The translations under genes and the position numbers were made by a program. 64,000 nucleotides of DNA, from the NCBI GenBank assembly GCA_001643675.2, contig LSRY02000004.1, positions 2,236,001 through 2,300,000 of the forward strand, given 5' to 3'. Positions 37,601 to 47,326 of this stretch are shown here, piece by piece. Numbering within the stretch: the first letter of the stretch is position 1; each line of letters opens with the position of its first letter. The stretch is from Monocercomonoides exilis. Its lineage: Eukaryota > Preaxostyla > Oxymonadida > Polymastigidae. The notes under the pieces were generated by a model. That model was not told the origin of the DNA, made no database searches, and saw only the letters and a list, made by a program, of their open reading frames with translations.

Positions 37601-40600
37601 AACTTTTCTGTTTGAGAAGAACTGTGTGAATGAAAGCAGGGTGCCGGGGATTGACGGGCTGGGAGGGGGTCTGCACCTGACGTTTTCAGATGTGGACTTG
37701 ACGTATTCGATGAAGTCGGATGAATTCAACAGCAATGATGCGCTGCTGGGGAAGGATGTGTATCTTGTGTGTCCGCTTCCGCGGAGGATGATCAACCCGT
37801 TGCTCTGGAGCGGGTCTGCGAAAGATGGGAGCGAGTTTGAAAAGACGATGTGGGTGCTGGATCCGAGCGATGCAGAAATGAACATGTCGCTTCTGAGGTT
37901 TTTGTTTCCGTCTGTCGACGATATTGTGTTTGTTGACGACGGGCTGGGGCAGGTCGAAGCAGGATGCGGAAGCAGCGTCAAGCCTTGCAAGGAATTGAGT
38001 TTTGGGTTCACGCAGTTGGGAACAGAAAAGAACATTCTGCACATCACATCATTGGCAAAGCTGGAAGGGGAAATCAAGCAGAATCTTTCGTCGCTGACGA
38101 TCAGAGGGGAATCTGTGAAATCAGACATGATTGTGGATGGTGGCGGGTGCATATGCGTGAGCGACGGAGACTTGTCGACTCAGCTGACCATCCAGAATAT
38201 CCGCTTTGCTTTTGCCGCAAGCGCTGAGAGCCTGCAAGACTCGCTGATTGTTGGGAAAGTGGGGAGCATATTCCTGATTTCGTGTGATGTCTCAAAAAGT
38301 GCGAATGCTCAAATCTCCAACATAAAGCAGAGCATCTTGTGCGGAAAGGGAAGCACGATAACTCTGACGTCTGTGACATTTTCGGAGCTGGTGTTTGAGG
38401 CGGATCAAGCGATCTGTGTGATGCAGTCTGGTTCCTTGATTATCAGTGGCTGCACTTTTGCCTCGATATGCACAAGCAAGAAAAGTCTGATTGGAGGGAT
38501 GAAAGGAACATGCATTGCAATCAACAACACTCATATCAGCGAATGCTCGTCAGAGTCTGGAAGTGTTGTGCACTGGGAAAATGCGTTGGAGGTTGAGATC
38601 GCAAATACCTCGTCATTTGCGAATTGCTCTTCAGAAAAAGACAACGGCGGGGCAGTTAATTTGATTTTCTCGAAGAATTACAGACTTTCGATTGCTGATG
38701 TTTCATTCAGCAACAACTCGGCAGACGAAGAAGCGAAAAACGGAGGAGCCATTTTCGTGCAATTGAGCCAAGATCTGGATGAAGCAATCGAATTCTCATC
38801 GTTGCATTTCCTTGGAAACAAAGCGCATCATGGCAAAGACATGTTTGTTGCATGTGCTGACCTGAATCGAACAGTCCTGCAATCGAGGTTTCGGTTTCCT
38901 TTGGTGAATGAGGAAGGCGAATTGATTGTTGATTTATTTGGAAGAGACGAGGTGATCACAAACAAGGAAGCAGTCAACCTGACGCTGTTTTTGTTGCAGC
39001 TGCAATCCTCGAGCATTCATGTGTCTGCTGCAGGGCGTGATTATTTGGGGTGTGGGAGCGACGAGTATCCGTGCAACACCTTCTGGAGAGGATACACGAA
39101 CATGGACAAGACGGGATCAGATCAAAAGCTTTTGACTGTGGATGCTTCGACAGTTGTGCAAGACACCTACGATGTGAGCTCGTTTTCTATCATCCCGGGA
39201 TATGGAAGCGCCCGATCGTCGATTGTCGTGAAGAGTGACCTGGAGTTGTGCACTTTGGATTCCATATTTTTGAGCGCAAAAAGTCTGTCCATTCAAAACA
39301 TGTTGCTTTCCATCCCGCCTTCGTTCGCACCTCCTGTTCAGAATCTGCTGAGACTTAATCCGCCCAGCGCCTCGGAAGCCCAGTTGGCAGTGAAGGGCTG
39401 TGTGTTTGAGTGTTCGTCTGGATCTTGCATTGATTACATCTTGATTTCGTCTGCGAAAGGGCAGGTGGAATTGGCAGACTGCACTTTGCCATCTTTCTCG
39501 TCTGGCGTGGTTCCGCTCGATTTGTCTTCCTCTGTTCTGATCAAAGGAATGAACTTCACCAACATTGCGTCTGCATCCAGTGGCGAGGGTGGAGTGGCGA
39601 GGGTGGAGCTGACAGAGGAAGAATCGCTGAGCATTAACGGAACGACAGCAGAGGGATGCTCGTGTGCAGGAAATGGAAGAGGGGGAGCATTCTTTGTGAA
39701 GTGTTCAGAATCTCTGCTTCCTGCACCTTTTGTTTTTGGAAGCGAAATAATTCTGGCAGGTAACGAAGCCATGATTGGGAAGAACGTATTTATTGCATCG
39801 AGTGACCTGAATCGAACAGTCACAAAGAGCACTTTTGTGTTTCTTGCTGAAAAATCCAAGATGGAACACACGCTCTTCTGTGGAAGTGATGCAGTGCATC
39901 ACGACACCGATCTTTTGCGGTTTTTGTGTGGGTACAAGAACAATACGATTTTTGTCTCTTCGAATGGGTTCGACATTGCCAGATGTGGAAGCGAAGATGA
40001 TCCGTGCGAATCGTTCTGGAAAGGGATGGCGCAAATAGAGCGATCTTCTCCGTCAAAGGTAATAACAGTTGATGGTTCGACTTTTGTGCGTGATGCATTT
40101 ATTGTGTCGAATTACACAATAGCTTCATATTCAGCGTCGCCTGACGAAGTGAGAAAGGCTGTGGTCGAGTTCCAGAACAAAACAATCAACGATGGAGAGC
40201 CGTTTCTGACCAATGCTGTGAGATTGTCGCTGGAGAGGATGAGCCTGAGGGTTGCAGAGCATTTTGATGGCTCAGCAAGCTCCATTGTTCACAGCAAGGA
40301 AGGCATCCTTCTTGTGAGGATGTGCTCGTTTGAATCGAAAGGGCTGATGGAGGATTTGAGCAAAGTGCGGTTTGTGACAGTTGAAGGAGGAGAGCTGGCT
40401 GTTGATGATCTGACAATAAGCTCCTCCAACTTTGCTGAGAACATATTTGCAGTGAATAATATGGCGCAGTTGTGTTCCTTCACGAGCTTATCGGTATCAT
40501 CGCTGAATCTGTCAGATGGAAGTATTTTTTCGCTTTCTTCGTCAATCGGACAGGAGACAAAGCAAAATAGCAACTGGAGATGTGATTTTCGAATAAACGG

Positions 40601-43600
40601 ATCGACATTCTCTTCCATTGCGCGTGTTGACGATGGGTCTGGTGTTGTATTTTCTGGGATCAACAACATTGATCTGAAAGTGGATAAGACGGTGTTCAGC
40701 GATGTTAAGGCTGAGCGCAGCCTGAAAGGAGGGGTCATGCTTGTTTCACTTTTGTCTGAAAGCTCGTTCAAGATGAGCGATTCGACAGTCACGCGATGCT
40801 GCTGCTCGAGCAACGGAAAAGGGGGAGGAGTTTATTTGGCAGCAGCAACAGCAGGAAAACTGGATTTCCTGTTCAGCCGAGTGAGCTTTATAGCGAATAC
40901 AGCGTTTGTTGGGAACGACATCTTCATTGAATGCCACAACATCACTGCACAAATCAACGAAACGCAGTTTGGGTTTGATGTTGAGAAAGTGACAGACAAA
41001 GCGAAAGCGATTTTTGGGATTGACAAGACCGATCACACGGCAGACACGAATCTTCTTGATTTCATCACGATTTATCGAGCAGACACGATCATCGTCAGCT
41101 CTGATCCGTCGAGAAATGGGAAAGATGACAGACAATGCGGGACGCAATATCTGCCTTGTCTTTCGATTGATTATGGTCTTCTTCATCTGTCGAATAATTT
41201 TGTGAGCCAAATGTTTGTGGACAAAGCATCGTATCTTGGAGGCGAAGCGAAGATGGTTGAAATGGGGCTGGCATCTCGAACAAAGGCGCAATGCGTTATT
41301 GGAGTGCATTCAAATATTCTCCAGCACGAATTGGCGCTCATATCGACAGCTGGTTCTGTGTCACTGAGCTATCTTCGCTTTGCTTTTGCAGAGGAATTTG
41401 TGTCTTTCCATTCAGCATTTCTTTGCCCAGAAACAGGCGTTCTTGAACTGAGCTGTTGTGCATTCACCTCAGAAAGTGATGGTTCTGTTCAAACTGTTCC
41501 ATTTTGTCTTGTTTCTGCCAATGGATGCAAGTGCACAGCTTATGAGGTTTCCGTGTCCTTCTTGGCATTCGCATCTCCTATGTTTCGTGTTGCGAGCTCT
41601 GGAAATATGAAGATAACTTCTTCGTCCTTCTCAGAGTCAAGTTTTGAAGGAAGTTTGGCAGAATGTGGAGAAGACTCTGTTATGCAGACTGTATCTTCGT
41701 CTTTCACAAGCATAAATGTTTCGGGAAGACATCCGATGCTTTCGTTTAATGCAGCAAATGAAGTGGCCATCGACAATTGCTCGTTCATTTCCTGCTTATC
41801 AAGCACTCAGAGAGGGAGCATTGTGTCATTTTCGTTGTGCACGAATGCAACGATCGACAAGTGTTTGTTTGATGGATGGAAAGGGGACAATAAAAGCGAT
41901 GAAAAGAGGAACACGCAGCAGGAGGAGATCTGCCGATGGAATGGGTCGCTGGTTGATTTTGCTGGAACAAGAGCAGCAATGAAGGACACAGCGGTTGTGA
42001 ATTCATCAGAAGGAGGAATGTCGATTTGTGGTGGGGAGGTGAGTGTGGAGAAAGGCGAATATTACTGGAACAGCAAAGCTATTGATGGATTCCCTTCAGC
42101 CAGACGAAACATCATCTGTGAAGGCAAAGGGCAGCTGGCGATGGAGAGCTTGAAAGGAGGAGATGGGTTACTTCCAAACACATCGCTGTGGATTCTGAAT
42201 GAGGGATGTGAGCTGTCTGGAATGGCTTCAGAAAGAGCATCTGAATTGTTCATCCCAGCATTGGAAAGAGTGGAAACAGAAGAAAAAAGAGGGAGAACGG
42301 AGCTGACGTTCAGAGGAAACCTTCTTCTGCCATGCAATCTGTCGTGCCAAATTACATCAACAATTGAAAAAGTCAGCTCGATTGAGGTGTATTTGCTGGA
42401 GGAAGATGGATTTGTTTGTGAGAACGAAGCTCGCAGTTCAATAGCATCAGGGATCATATCTTCAGCTGAAGAAAGGGCAGAGGTGGCTGTTTGCATCTTG
42501 TTTGGCAACCCCGAAAAGAAAGGAAGAACAGAATCGTTTGTGGTGAAGAATAAAACAGAAAAGAAGAAAGATGAAAATGGAAATAATGAAATCGTCAAAA
42601 GTGAGACAAAAGAAGGAGGATCGTGGGCATTGATTGTGATCGTAATGCTGTCTGTGCTGTTTTTGATAGTTCTAACTGTATCAATAATATTAGCGGTGAG
42701 ATGGAGAAAACAAAAGAGACGAACAGAAGAATTGGAGGTGATTGTGGAAGACACAGTGAAGAAGGATCCAAAAGCATTTGAGATGGTGACGATGGAAATG
42801 TCACCTGAAGAGCAGTGGAGAAGAGCTGAGAGGGAAGCAGAGAAGAAGAATGAAGAGAGGATAAAGAAGAGAGTGTACGAGAAAAGCTTGGGACATTCTG
42901 AGTCATCAGAACATCTTCTATCTGAGAGTGGTTCGACAGAATATATTTTGGGAAGAGACTCAGACAAGATTCCTCAATGGATGCTGGAGAAGGTTGATGA
43001 CGAGGAAGAGACAAGAAAAAGAACGCCATCTCCATCCATTTCATCCACTTCAACCACTTCAACCACTGATTCAGATTCCACTTTTGTCCGAGGAGAAGAT
43101 CTGTGCCCCACAACCTCATCAATGTCAAATCTGGTGGATGCGATGACCTGTTCATCTCCACATGAGAAACTGATTCTTGATTTTCGAGATTCGTTTTTCA
43201 TGCTGATGCATGGGAGGAACAAGACGAAGGAGATGCCAATTGGGAATCTTGAGGAGCGGGAGCTGACAGGAGCACAGGTGCTGTTCTGGGTGGCGAATCT
43301 TGCGCTGCACTCATTTGATGAGATGAGCAATCCTCTCTCCTCTCTGGAGAATCTGAGTCCGCACATTGTGCTGTTCTCGGAGCACATGGACATTGCTGTT
43401 GCACTTCGCTCTGAATGCTCCTCTTCTGACGATTCAGATTCATCGTCCATCTCTTCGCTGACCATTGTTTCGTCTTCCTCATCGAATGTTTCAGTGATGA
43501 GTGAGAGGTTTACCGACTCTCCACCACCCTCGTCAGCCTTTGAGGATGAGGCAGACAACAGGGATGAGTGCAAGCGATGGAAGGCACCGGAGCTGCTAAT

Positions 43601-44054
43601 GAACAGGAACATGTGTGCGACAAAACAGTCAGTTGCATTCTCGATTGGGATGATGCTGTGGGAGTGTGTGACGCTGCAGATCCCGTTTGGGGAGTACGAG
43701 GCAGTTATCGCTGGAGATAAGATTGTGAAGGGAGAGCGACCTCGGCTGGATGTGGTGGAGAACACAACATATGGGAGCCTGATTGGTGTGTGCCTTTCAC
43801 CTCGGTGGGAGGGGAGGCCGATGCTGAGCGAGCTGAAAAAGGAGTTTTTTGTGCATTTCCCAGCAGAGGCGAAGATCCTCACAGTGTCAGATGCGATAGA
43901 CCTGGAAGAGGCGGATGGGAGAAATGAACACAGCGGGGGAGAGGAAAGCATCATTATTGATGATGGGGACAATGGAAATGACGTTGGGAATGGTGATGAA
44001 GGTGAAGGAGAAGAGGAAGACAGGAAAACAACAAAGCAGTTATTGCTGCGATGA
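31689..44054 (+). CDS. Giant beta-helix membrane protein with cytoplasmic pseudokinase, 4121 aa
   Basis: Single-exon type I membrane protein. A signal peptide (MKLLVYLLLLPALLQSQS) starts a ~3620-residue ectodomain full of short repeating turns such as GSVNLTLCEI, GNGTIIG and GGAVNLIFS, typical of right-handed parallel beta-helix/Pmp-like repeats. Eight Cys motifs of the form VSxxGxDxxxCGxxxxPCxT recur at about residues 545, 887, 1285, 1684, 2077, 2441, 2753 and 3132, which marks ~310-400-residue modules. One membrane span (SWALIVIVMLSVLFLIVL, about 3645-3665) is followed by a basic stop-transfer segment. The cytoplasmic part holds a Ser/Thr-rich linker and a degenerate tyrosine-kinase-like C lobe: RWKAPELL (APE motif) and SIGMMLWECVTLQIPFGEY. 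No glycine loop, HRD or DFG motif is seen, so it should be a pseudokinase. This layout fits a surface receptor or adhesin family expanded in oxymonads (recalled, not checked). AATAAA at 44059-44064 follows the stop. Confidence 0.85.
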   Translation: MKLLVYLLLLPALLQSQSNLYSGTSGKSGAGASVVAESANKHYSILLQEKELLHGKSDSSNPICTISLEYGSAGWNFCEKREHNQKHYLFSMLNSTVLFESVAVRGSARPVALLRDVQAECCFCNCLFWRNWGSDNFCDSFGGLLRLENISLLCSTPNIACGFVLSNSIAPSSRIHLKRSAMHSFSVNSMNPFLSAGNMESVAVDECHFENITHKPDAMRRKGLAEEREFVGNGIGMIEVESSTFNKVIDADCGCIFDGFHTFHHYLSFNCSFVTSRAQVNNTRQVNSSGNVILRDSLFTVVSEVYDGAAVLITGNATLTIERTTFLNCKSTAYSRDNGGGAISATGTGFITITNSSFNNNSCISLAGGAIRIYTKSAGDVSITDSYFIENEGPHYGAFQITGQNDYVIIDSCTFYRNKANTYYCGSICFWNFQCNYSLLSNCLFQECSSAMYAGALLIGGYFEDIYPTEIRFLYFDQNACKNNIGTDVCIRTYNLTFYVANNFTTCFSTSLEKRIAFCTKSSEWTCASYEPKENWIRTDDPSSIHVNPSKEDNAVCGNVGRECKTIGFAITRWLQPELQKVYVSRVNHLETSIAINGQAVETSIKGSGDRPTITSKNVDGWLVTITTGSFTVTDFSIVVDTGVSLESSLFLVSNAEGKLNLVQCEISADSTNRVLEHSQFSLLGGSVNLTLCEIRGFSLQECGLFQKESASSLLFEGGSVCDIARSRGNGTIIGKTLGDGEVLAISNITFRNCTSSAENGGVFGLCLGSGSQLRIGQTSEVGFEECSAPNSESKGKGGALYLLFDPGSNDFILKNISFRGCRAWKGKNVFVDGSNLSSLVKASSFAFKPQTGVELADLDELSGYDAGDRSKVIPLVLYLRTFSSPAYVSGSESDADDTFCGYKDYPCRTVEGAAAFRFANSACELSLLPSFAFLKELTLASQSYVFGAASQGQATEVGSSSVKSREMLVSVSVPATFANITFLLSHSIGNRASFISLQSATLSLTSCSIGKTSETESIEYTAVMASGGVLTVTSLSVAADQALSFSAPMLLLSGSVVCNLFGANLSSIATTGPQSFVETSSSGLANITNCSFDRFSLGKRGMIHSENGSSLYVGGSSFADVSLSNGNGSCIDFAAGEDVLHCVTVFNCSFQGCSVLNNGQSGGGIFASLKSSCELLINSTSFLSCTAPSEMLSGFGGGISLFVLQTDASFAIDAPSFSDELPNKAKCGNDIFVSSPDLASSVNRESFCFYDEQNPFSTASCVGVDEKWVNAMIPLVCYFRVLGDAVCVSAEGSDVPVCGYVDFGCRTLDFSFARLPGRKKAVTIPSEYAVGESCVLSDAKGYSISGLETKTRLKMEGNETQATSVMEVRAAVFFSCFFIEMVYSLHSTKSAVFSVADSNGVLEIENCECQPESGVSSISYCLLAAKAGKLAVNGFVMSNVQFSAGAAVVVNESGACEIMSMMFENVTSSANGEIMKYSSTGEMNVNKSHFSSSMESASPMIFDGNGAVLCVSNTTFSEIGRSEGQGGAVEGVVGDGCRMVLEGVVFLDCCTEEGCGGGLGLSVSGTGHLEIGKEELNSAFKSCAAKKGNGNGGNGGGISIRFSGEVFDYVICHTIFGAETEKNEAEEKGENIFIEGDDLSRIVTQRRFAVECDVSKGKHNEFVGFDRNADKCVPLVSFLSHWTSPVFVNSEEGADYQSCGFSWYPCSSIVYAAENRFASGVAAVCLEPNFSIADKLVLSAMPMVINGVSKPERVNIAADGRESGDGLVITQNEVAISWLEFCAPCEFLHVQRKSLILCAGSKLVVEGCSMVMQSGNPSYRFLLITSGSVKLTEFNLNSMEFNEAPAIELVGAQASGVFDKLHLESVNTTCESGGVIFVSSASAAQIENSTINSTSLLRQTAICVKGGASLTLKKSNFSEVNRTEGNGGVVVGEVDSEKRIEIKECNFAKVMCYHTGTKGGSMLISVAKRGTFLFEKNCVNESRVPGIDGLGGGLHLTFSDVDLTYSMKSDEFNSNDALLGKDVYLVCPLPRRMINPLLWSGSAKDGSEFEKTMWVLDPSDAEMNMSLLRFLFPSVDDIVFVDDGLGQVEAGCGSSVKPCKELSFGFTQLGTEKNILHITSLAKLEGEIKQNLSSLTIRGESVKSDMIVDGGGCICVSDGDLSTQLTIQNIRFAFAASAESLQDSLIVGKVGSIFLISCDVSKSANAQISNIKQSILCGKGSTITLTSVTFSELVFEADQAICVMQSGSLIISGCTFASICTSKKSLIGGMKGTCIAINNTHISECSSESGSVVHWENALEVEIANTSSFANCSSEKDNGGAVNLIFSKNYRLSIADVSFSNNSADEEAKNGGAIFVQLSQDLDEAIEFSSLHFLGNKAHHGKDMFVACADLNRTVLQSRFRFPLVNEEGELIVDLFGRDEVITNKEAVNLTLFLLQLQSSSIHVSAAGRDYLGCGSDEYPCNTFWRGYTNMDKTGSDQKLLTVDASTVVQDTYDVSSFSIIPGYGSARSSIVVKSDLELCTLDSIFLSAKSLSIQNMLLSIPPSFAPPVQNLLRLNPPSASEAQLAVKGCVFECSSGSCIDYILISSAKGQVELADCTLPSFSSGVVPLDLSSSVLIKGMNFTNIASASSGEGGVARVELTEEESLSINGTTAEGCSCAGNGRGGAFFVKCSESLLPAPFVFGSEIILAGNEAMIGKNVFIASSDLNRTVTKSTFVFLAEKSKMEHTLFCGSDAVHHDTDLLRFLCGYKNNTIFVSSNGFDIARCGSEDDPCESFWKGMAQIERSSPSKVITVDGSTFVRDAFIVSNYTIASYSASPDEVRKAVVEFQNKTINDGEPFLTNAVRLSLERMSLRVAEHFDGSASSIVHSKEGILLVRMCSFESKGLMEDLSKVRFVTVEGGELAVDDLTISSSNFAENIFAVNNMAQLCSFTSLSVSSLNLSDGSIFSLSSSIGQETKQNSNWRCDFRINGSTFSSIARVDDGSGVVFSGINNIDLKVDKTVFSDVKAERSLKGGVMLVSLLSESSFKMSDSTVTRCCCSSNGKGGGVYLAAATAGKLDFLFSRVSFIANTAFVGNDIFIECHNITAQINETQFGFDVEKVTDKAKAIFGIDKTDHTADTNLLDFITIYRADTIIVSSDPSRNGKDDRQCGTQYLPCLSIDYGLLHLSNNFVSQMFVDKASYLGGEAKMVEMGLASRTKAQCVIGVHSNILQHELALISTAGSVSLSYLRFAFAEEFVSFHSAFLCPETGVLELSCCAFTSESDGSVQTVPFCLVSANGCKCTAYEVSVSFLAFASPMFRVASSGNMKITSSSFSESSFEGSLAECGEDSVMQTVSSSFTSINVSGRHPMLSFNAANEVAIDNCSFISCLSSTQRGSIVSFSLCTNATIDKCLFDGWKGDNKSDEKRNTQQEEICRWNGSLVDFAGTRAAMKDTAVVNSSEGGMSICGGEVSVEKGEYYWNSKAIDGFPSARRNIICEGKGQLAMESLKGGDGLLPNTSLWILNEGCELSGMASERASELFIPALERVETEEKRGRTELTFRGNLLLPCNLSCQITSTIEKVSSIEVYLLEEDGFVCENEARSSIASGIISSAEERAEVAVCILFGNPEKKGRTESFVVKNKTEKKKDENGNNEIVKSETKEGGSWALIVIVMLSVLFLIVLTVSIILAVRWRKQKRRTEELEVIVEDTVKKDPKAFEMVTMEMSPEEQWRRAEREAEKKNEERIKKRVYEKSLGHSESSEHLLSESGSTEYILGRDSDKIPQWMLEKVDDEEETRKRTPSPSISSTSTTSTTDSDSTFVRGEDLCPTTSSMSNLVDAMTCSSPHEKLILDFRDSFFMLMHGRNKTKEMPIGNLEERELTGAQVLFWVANLALHSFDEMSNPLSSLENLSPHIVLFSEHMDIAVALRSECSSSDDSDSSSISSLTIVSSSSSNVSVMSERFTDSPPPSSAFEDEADNRDECKRWKAPELLMNRNMCATKQSVAFSIGMMLWECVTLQIPFGEYEAVIAGDKIVKGERPRLDVVENTTYGSLIGVCLSPRWEGRPMLSELKKEFFVHFPAEAKILTVSDAIDLEEADGRNEHSGGEESIIIDDGDNGNDVGNGDEGEGEEEDRKTTKQLLLR

Positions 44055-44058
44055 ATGA

Positions 44059-44064
44059 AATAAA
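44059..44064 (+). terminator. Poly(A) signal of the surface-protein gene
   Basis: AATAAA lies 5 nt after the stop codon of the giant beta-helix gene. Its position suggests a very short 3' UTR, as for the SDF2-like gene, whose AATAAA overlaps its stop. Confidence 0.45.
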
Positions 44065-45115
44065 AGACAAATTGATGCTTGTTTTAAAAAAAATTATTGT
44101 TTTTAATTTGTGAATATTTTGCGTTTTCTGTTGTGTTTATTCATTGTTCTTCCCAAATTTATATTTTTTACTCATTTTTTATTTCGTGTATATGTATGTA
44201 TTTTAATATTCAAATACTGTGTGAATTGTCTAATTTTTTGCCTCTGCTTTTTGTTGAATTTGTCTTTTTTGTTTTTTTGAACAATTTGCTTGTTGAAAAT
44301 TTCAGTTTTTGAGAGTTGGTTGAAAGCTGTATCTCCAGTTGTGTCTTTTTTTTTTTTGTGGGTGAGAATCCTGCACCATTGCGTATTGACTTTAGGGAAC
44401 CAAAACTTGCCATTTTGCATGTTTCCATCACTTTGAGAATTTTCGCTATATTTTTATTTTGTGAATTAAACAACACCTTAAATTTTTTGTGTGATTGGAA
44501 AATGCAAAGAAGGATATTATGATTTTGCTTTTCTTTCTTTTTTCTGAGAATTATTTGACTGACGACAACATTACGAAATGTTCGACAAATCATGGAATTC
44601 ACTTTTCTGGGTGATCCAAAGCTGATTGCAATATTTATTGTGAATTCAGCAAAAGCTGCTTTCTTTTCTTTTGGAAACACACAAAAATAATCGTTCGTTT
44701 CCTTGAAAATGAATTCGTCTGTAAAAAGAATCATGGTTCTAATGAAAGACGATTGATTTCTTTTGAAACTTATTTCATGTGTGCAATATAAAAATTAAAT
44801 TGTTGTTTGTTAACTGCCATTGATTTTGCTTTTGAAGAGAAACAAAAACTGAAAATGATTCCAAACGTTCAAAATGATTAAACAAAAAATGATTGTTCCT
44901 TTTCGTTCTAATTCTTTCGTGAAAGTTTCGATAGATTTTTGTTTTTCGATAGGAATAAGTTCATAAGAAAATGTAATTTTTGACATTCAAAAAAATCACT
45001 AATAAAAAGATAAAAGGCTTTTGACTTCCACTAAAGAAAGAATATTTTATCAAAACATAAACGAAAGTGTGATTTTTTTAAAGGATTAATTGCAGGTTTT
45101 TTCTTTTATTGGAAC

Positions 45116-45166
<51 letters not shown>

Positions 45167-46119
45167 CGGAATATTATAGCAAAGTTTTGAGCCGAGAAAC
45201 TTTATTATTGGAATTTATCTTCAAAGATTTTCTGTTAATCATCCTTTCTTGACTCGATGATCGGTTTTTGCATCTCCAACATTAAAACTGCTCTTTTTCC
45301 TTTCATTGATTGTTGTTCTTTTTCATATTTTACATTTTGTCAATGCTTTTGCCCTGTTAGTTTTGTATTTTTTTGATTTTCAATTCATTCATCTTTGACA
45401 ATTCCAAAAAGAATTTTGAAGCAAATGTCAGTAGCAATAGCTCACAAAGCATTTCAGTCTATCCAATTTCGTTTGTTCTTGATTTCAGCTTCATCATTTT
45501 CAATTTGTACGATCAATTCTTTCTCTTTAAGAATTTGGTTGCTTTCTTGTTTTCCACTTGTGTTCTATCAATTTCGTTTCAATATCATAAATCAATTCAA
45601 CTCTGAAAAGAAGAAAAAGCATTCAAGATAGATTCCGAATTGAAAAATGTGACAATGAATATTTTCTGTTGGTTCGATCGAAAAGAAATTAAACATTTTC
45701 TCTTCTGGCCTTTCATTGAAGATACCTGTATTTTTGTTGCGATTTCTTTTGCACATCTTTTTCTTGAGCAAAGACAAAATATTTTGTGTTGGGGTTATTT
45801 TTATTTTGCGAGATTATAAACGATATTTGCATCAATCGATTATTTTGTTTGCTGGTTGAATTTATCCGCTTTTTATGTAACCAGAATAAATAATGAACAC
45901 AATGATTGAAGTTATTCATGTTGAGGAGGAGGAAGAAGAAGATAATGATGAAAGTGACAAGGAAGTTATAAAATCAGTTCTTACAGAAAATTTAACAAGT
46001 TTGCTTTTTTTCCTCTTAATAAATTTTTCAAAGCTTAAAATAATTTTGTAATTTTTGAAAAATTGTTTGACGAACTTGAGCATTGCAATGAGGATGCGCA
46101 AATAGAGAAAATACTTGAA
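44065..46119. other. AT-rich gene-poor DNA
   Basis: About 2 kb of AT-rich sequence with a long poly-T tract and no supported gene. An ATG at 45893 opens a short acidic stretch (EEEEEEDNDESD) that could be a lost or alternative first exon of the next gene, but no acceptor links the two. Confidence 0.45.
45118..45166. repeat. Poly-T tract of 49 nt
   Basis: An uninterrupted run of 49 T residues, the longest homopolymer in the window. It could be the A-tail of a minus-strand retrocopy, a slippage-prone microsatellite or an assembly artefact. No recognisable retroposon body lies on its left in antisense. Confidence 0.9.
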
Positions 46120-47326
46120 ATGAACGAGACAACGGAATATATGAATGAAAAAGAATTCAAATCTATTTTCATGGGGAAATTGTTCAATAAAATAGATAAA
46201 ATGATTGGAGAAAAGAACCTGCCAATGGAAAATGCAATTTTGGAGATGAAAAGTGCTGGTCGTTGCAAAGCGTTGAAAAGAATACTTCTTTGTGGCTTTG
46301 AAAAAATTTCTTTGGGTGAAAGAATTGAGAAGATGATTGTTGAAGAAAATCTAAAGAAAAAAGAGGAAAAGAATGAAAAGTTCTTGGTCGATCTTTGCGA
46401 ATGCTACATTTCTCTTAGAACTGGTTTCCCACCCGAATTACTTTTAATTTGTGTACCTTGCCTTTTGAAGGCTGCGTCGGACAAAGAAGAAACCGAGGAA
46501 ATTCATAAAGATGTGGAAATGGCTTTATTTGCTTTGTGTTGCATTGAAGAAAATCAAGTTTGAGCATTTATATTTCCTTTTTCATATTGTTGTTATTTTT
46601 CTTGTTTCTTATAAGATTTTTGAACAAAAACAATATTTGAAGGAAATGTTAAAAATTATCAAAATTCAACAAGAGCATCACAATCTCATGCGGCTTACCT
46701 ATCAATCCGCTTGGATGCGTTTGATAAACAAATTTTTCTGGGACAAAAGCGTGGAAGATATGATTGTGAATGAACTGCATTTTCCGAGAGAAGCTGAAAG
46801 AGAACAAGAAGAATCGAAAAAAGTAATGATAATCAGGAGATGGCTGAGCACAATCAAGTTTTTCATATCCTTGTGCCAATTGAGGAATGAAGAATTTGTT
46901 GAGCTAATCGGTGAAATTGTTCAAGTATTTCGAGTTGCAAAAGATAATTACAGAGAAATTCACAGTAAATGCATCTATTCATTAAGAGAAGCAGCTGCAG
47001 TCAAAGCTGTTGAAATAGAAGACTTGTTGAATGGTGGTGCTTTTGATGCTGTTTTGGAGGAATTTCAGCGACAAACGTTGAATGACGATATTGCACATGA
47101 CAGCTTAATATTTTTAATGAACGTTTCAAATCGATTGAAAGAAGAGGATGACGATGAAAAGGAAGAAGTTAAAAGAAAGGCAACAAAAAGGAAACCGCTT
47201 GAAAAGATGGAAGAAGAAGGATACGAAGATAGAATCACAAGCCTTTATGGAGAAATTTCTTTCATTAACGAAAGATATAATAATAATTTTTCTTTGAATA
47301 TTTCTGAATATTTTGTGAATATTTGA
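46120..47326 (+). CDS. Unidentified helical protein family, intact copy 1 (382 aa)
   Basis: Function unknown. Exons 46120-46557 and 46616-47326 join in phase 0 across a 58-nt intron (GTTTGA...ATAAG). The protein is all-helical and charged, without signal peptide or membrane span. Landmarks shared with two broken copies to the right are EFKSIF, FLVDLCECY, YLKEMLKIIKIQQEHHNL, YQSAWMRLIN, IVNELHFPREA, AVLEEFQRQ, KMEEEGYED and the C terminus SEYFVNI. The pattern suggests an armadillo-like solenoid with a lysine/glutamate-rich segment before the tail. The start is uncertain: the frame is open upstream to about 46063, and an acidic stretch from 45893 may have been exon 1, but 46120 is the first in-frame ATG. 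It is the only copy of three here without disabling changes, although its N terminus may be eroded. Confidence 0.7.

Noticed and set aside
42062-42967. 301-aa frame on the minus strand
   Set aside because: Antisense to the membrane span and juxtamembrane part of the surface protein; no independent evidence.
42974-43972. 332-aa frame on the minus strand
   Set aside because: Fully antisense to the pseudokinase tail, which has recognisable motifs; the antisense protein is Ser-rich with no family resemblance.
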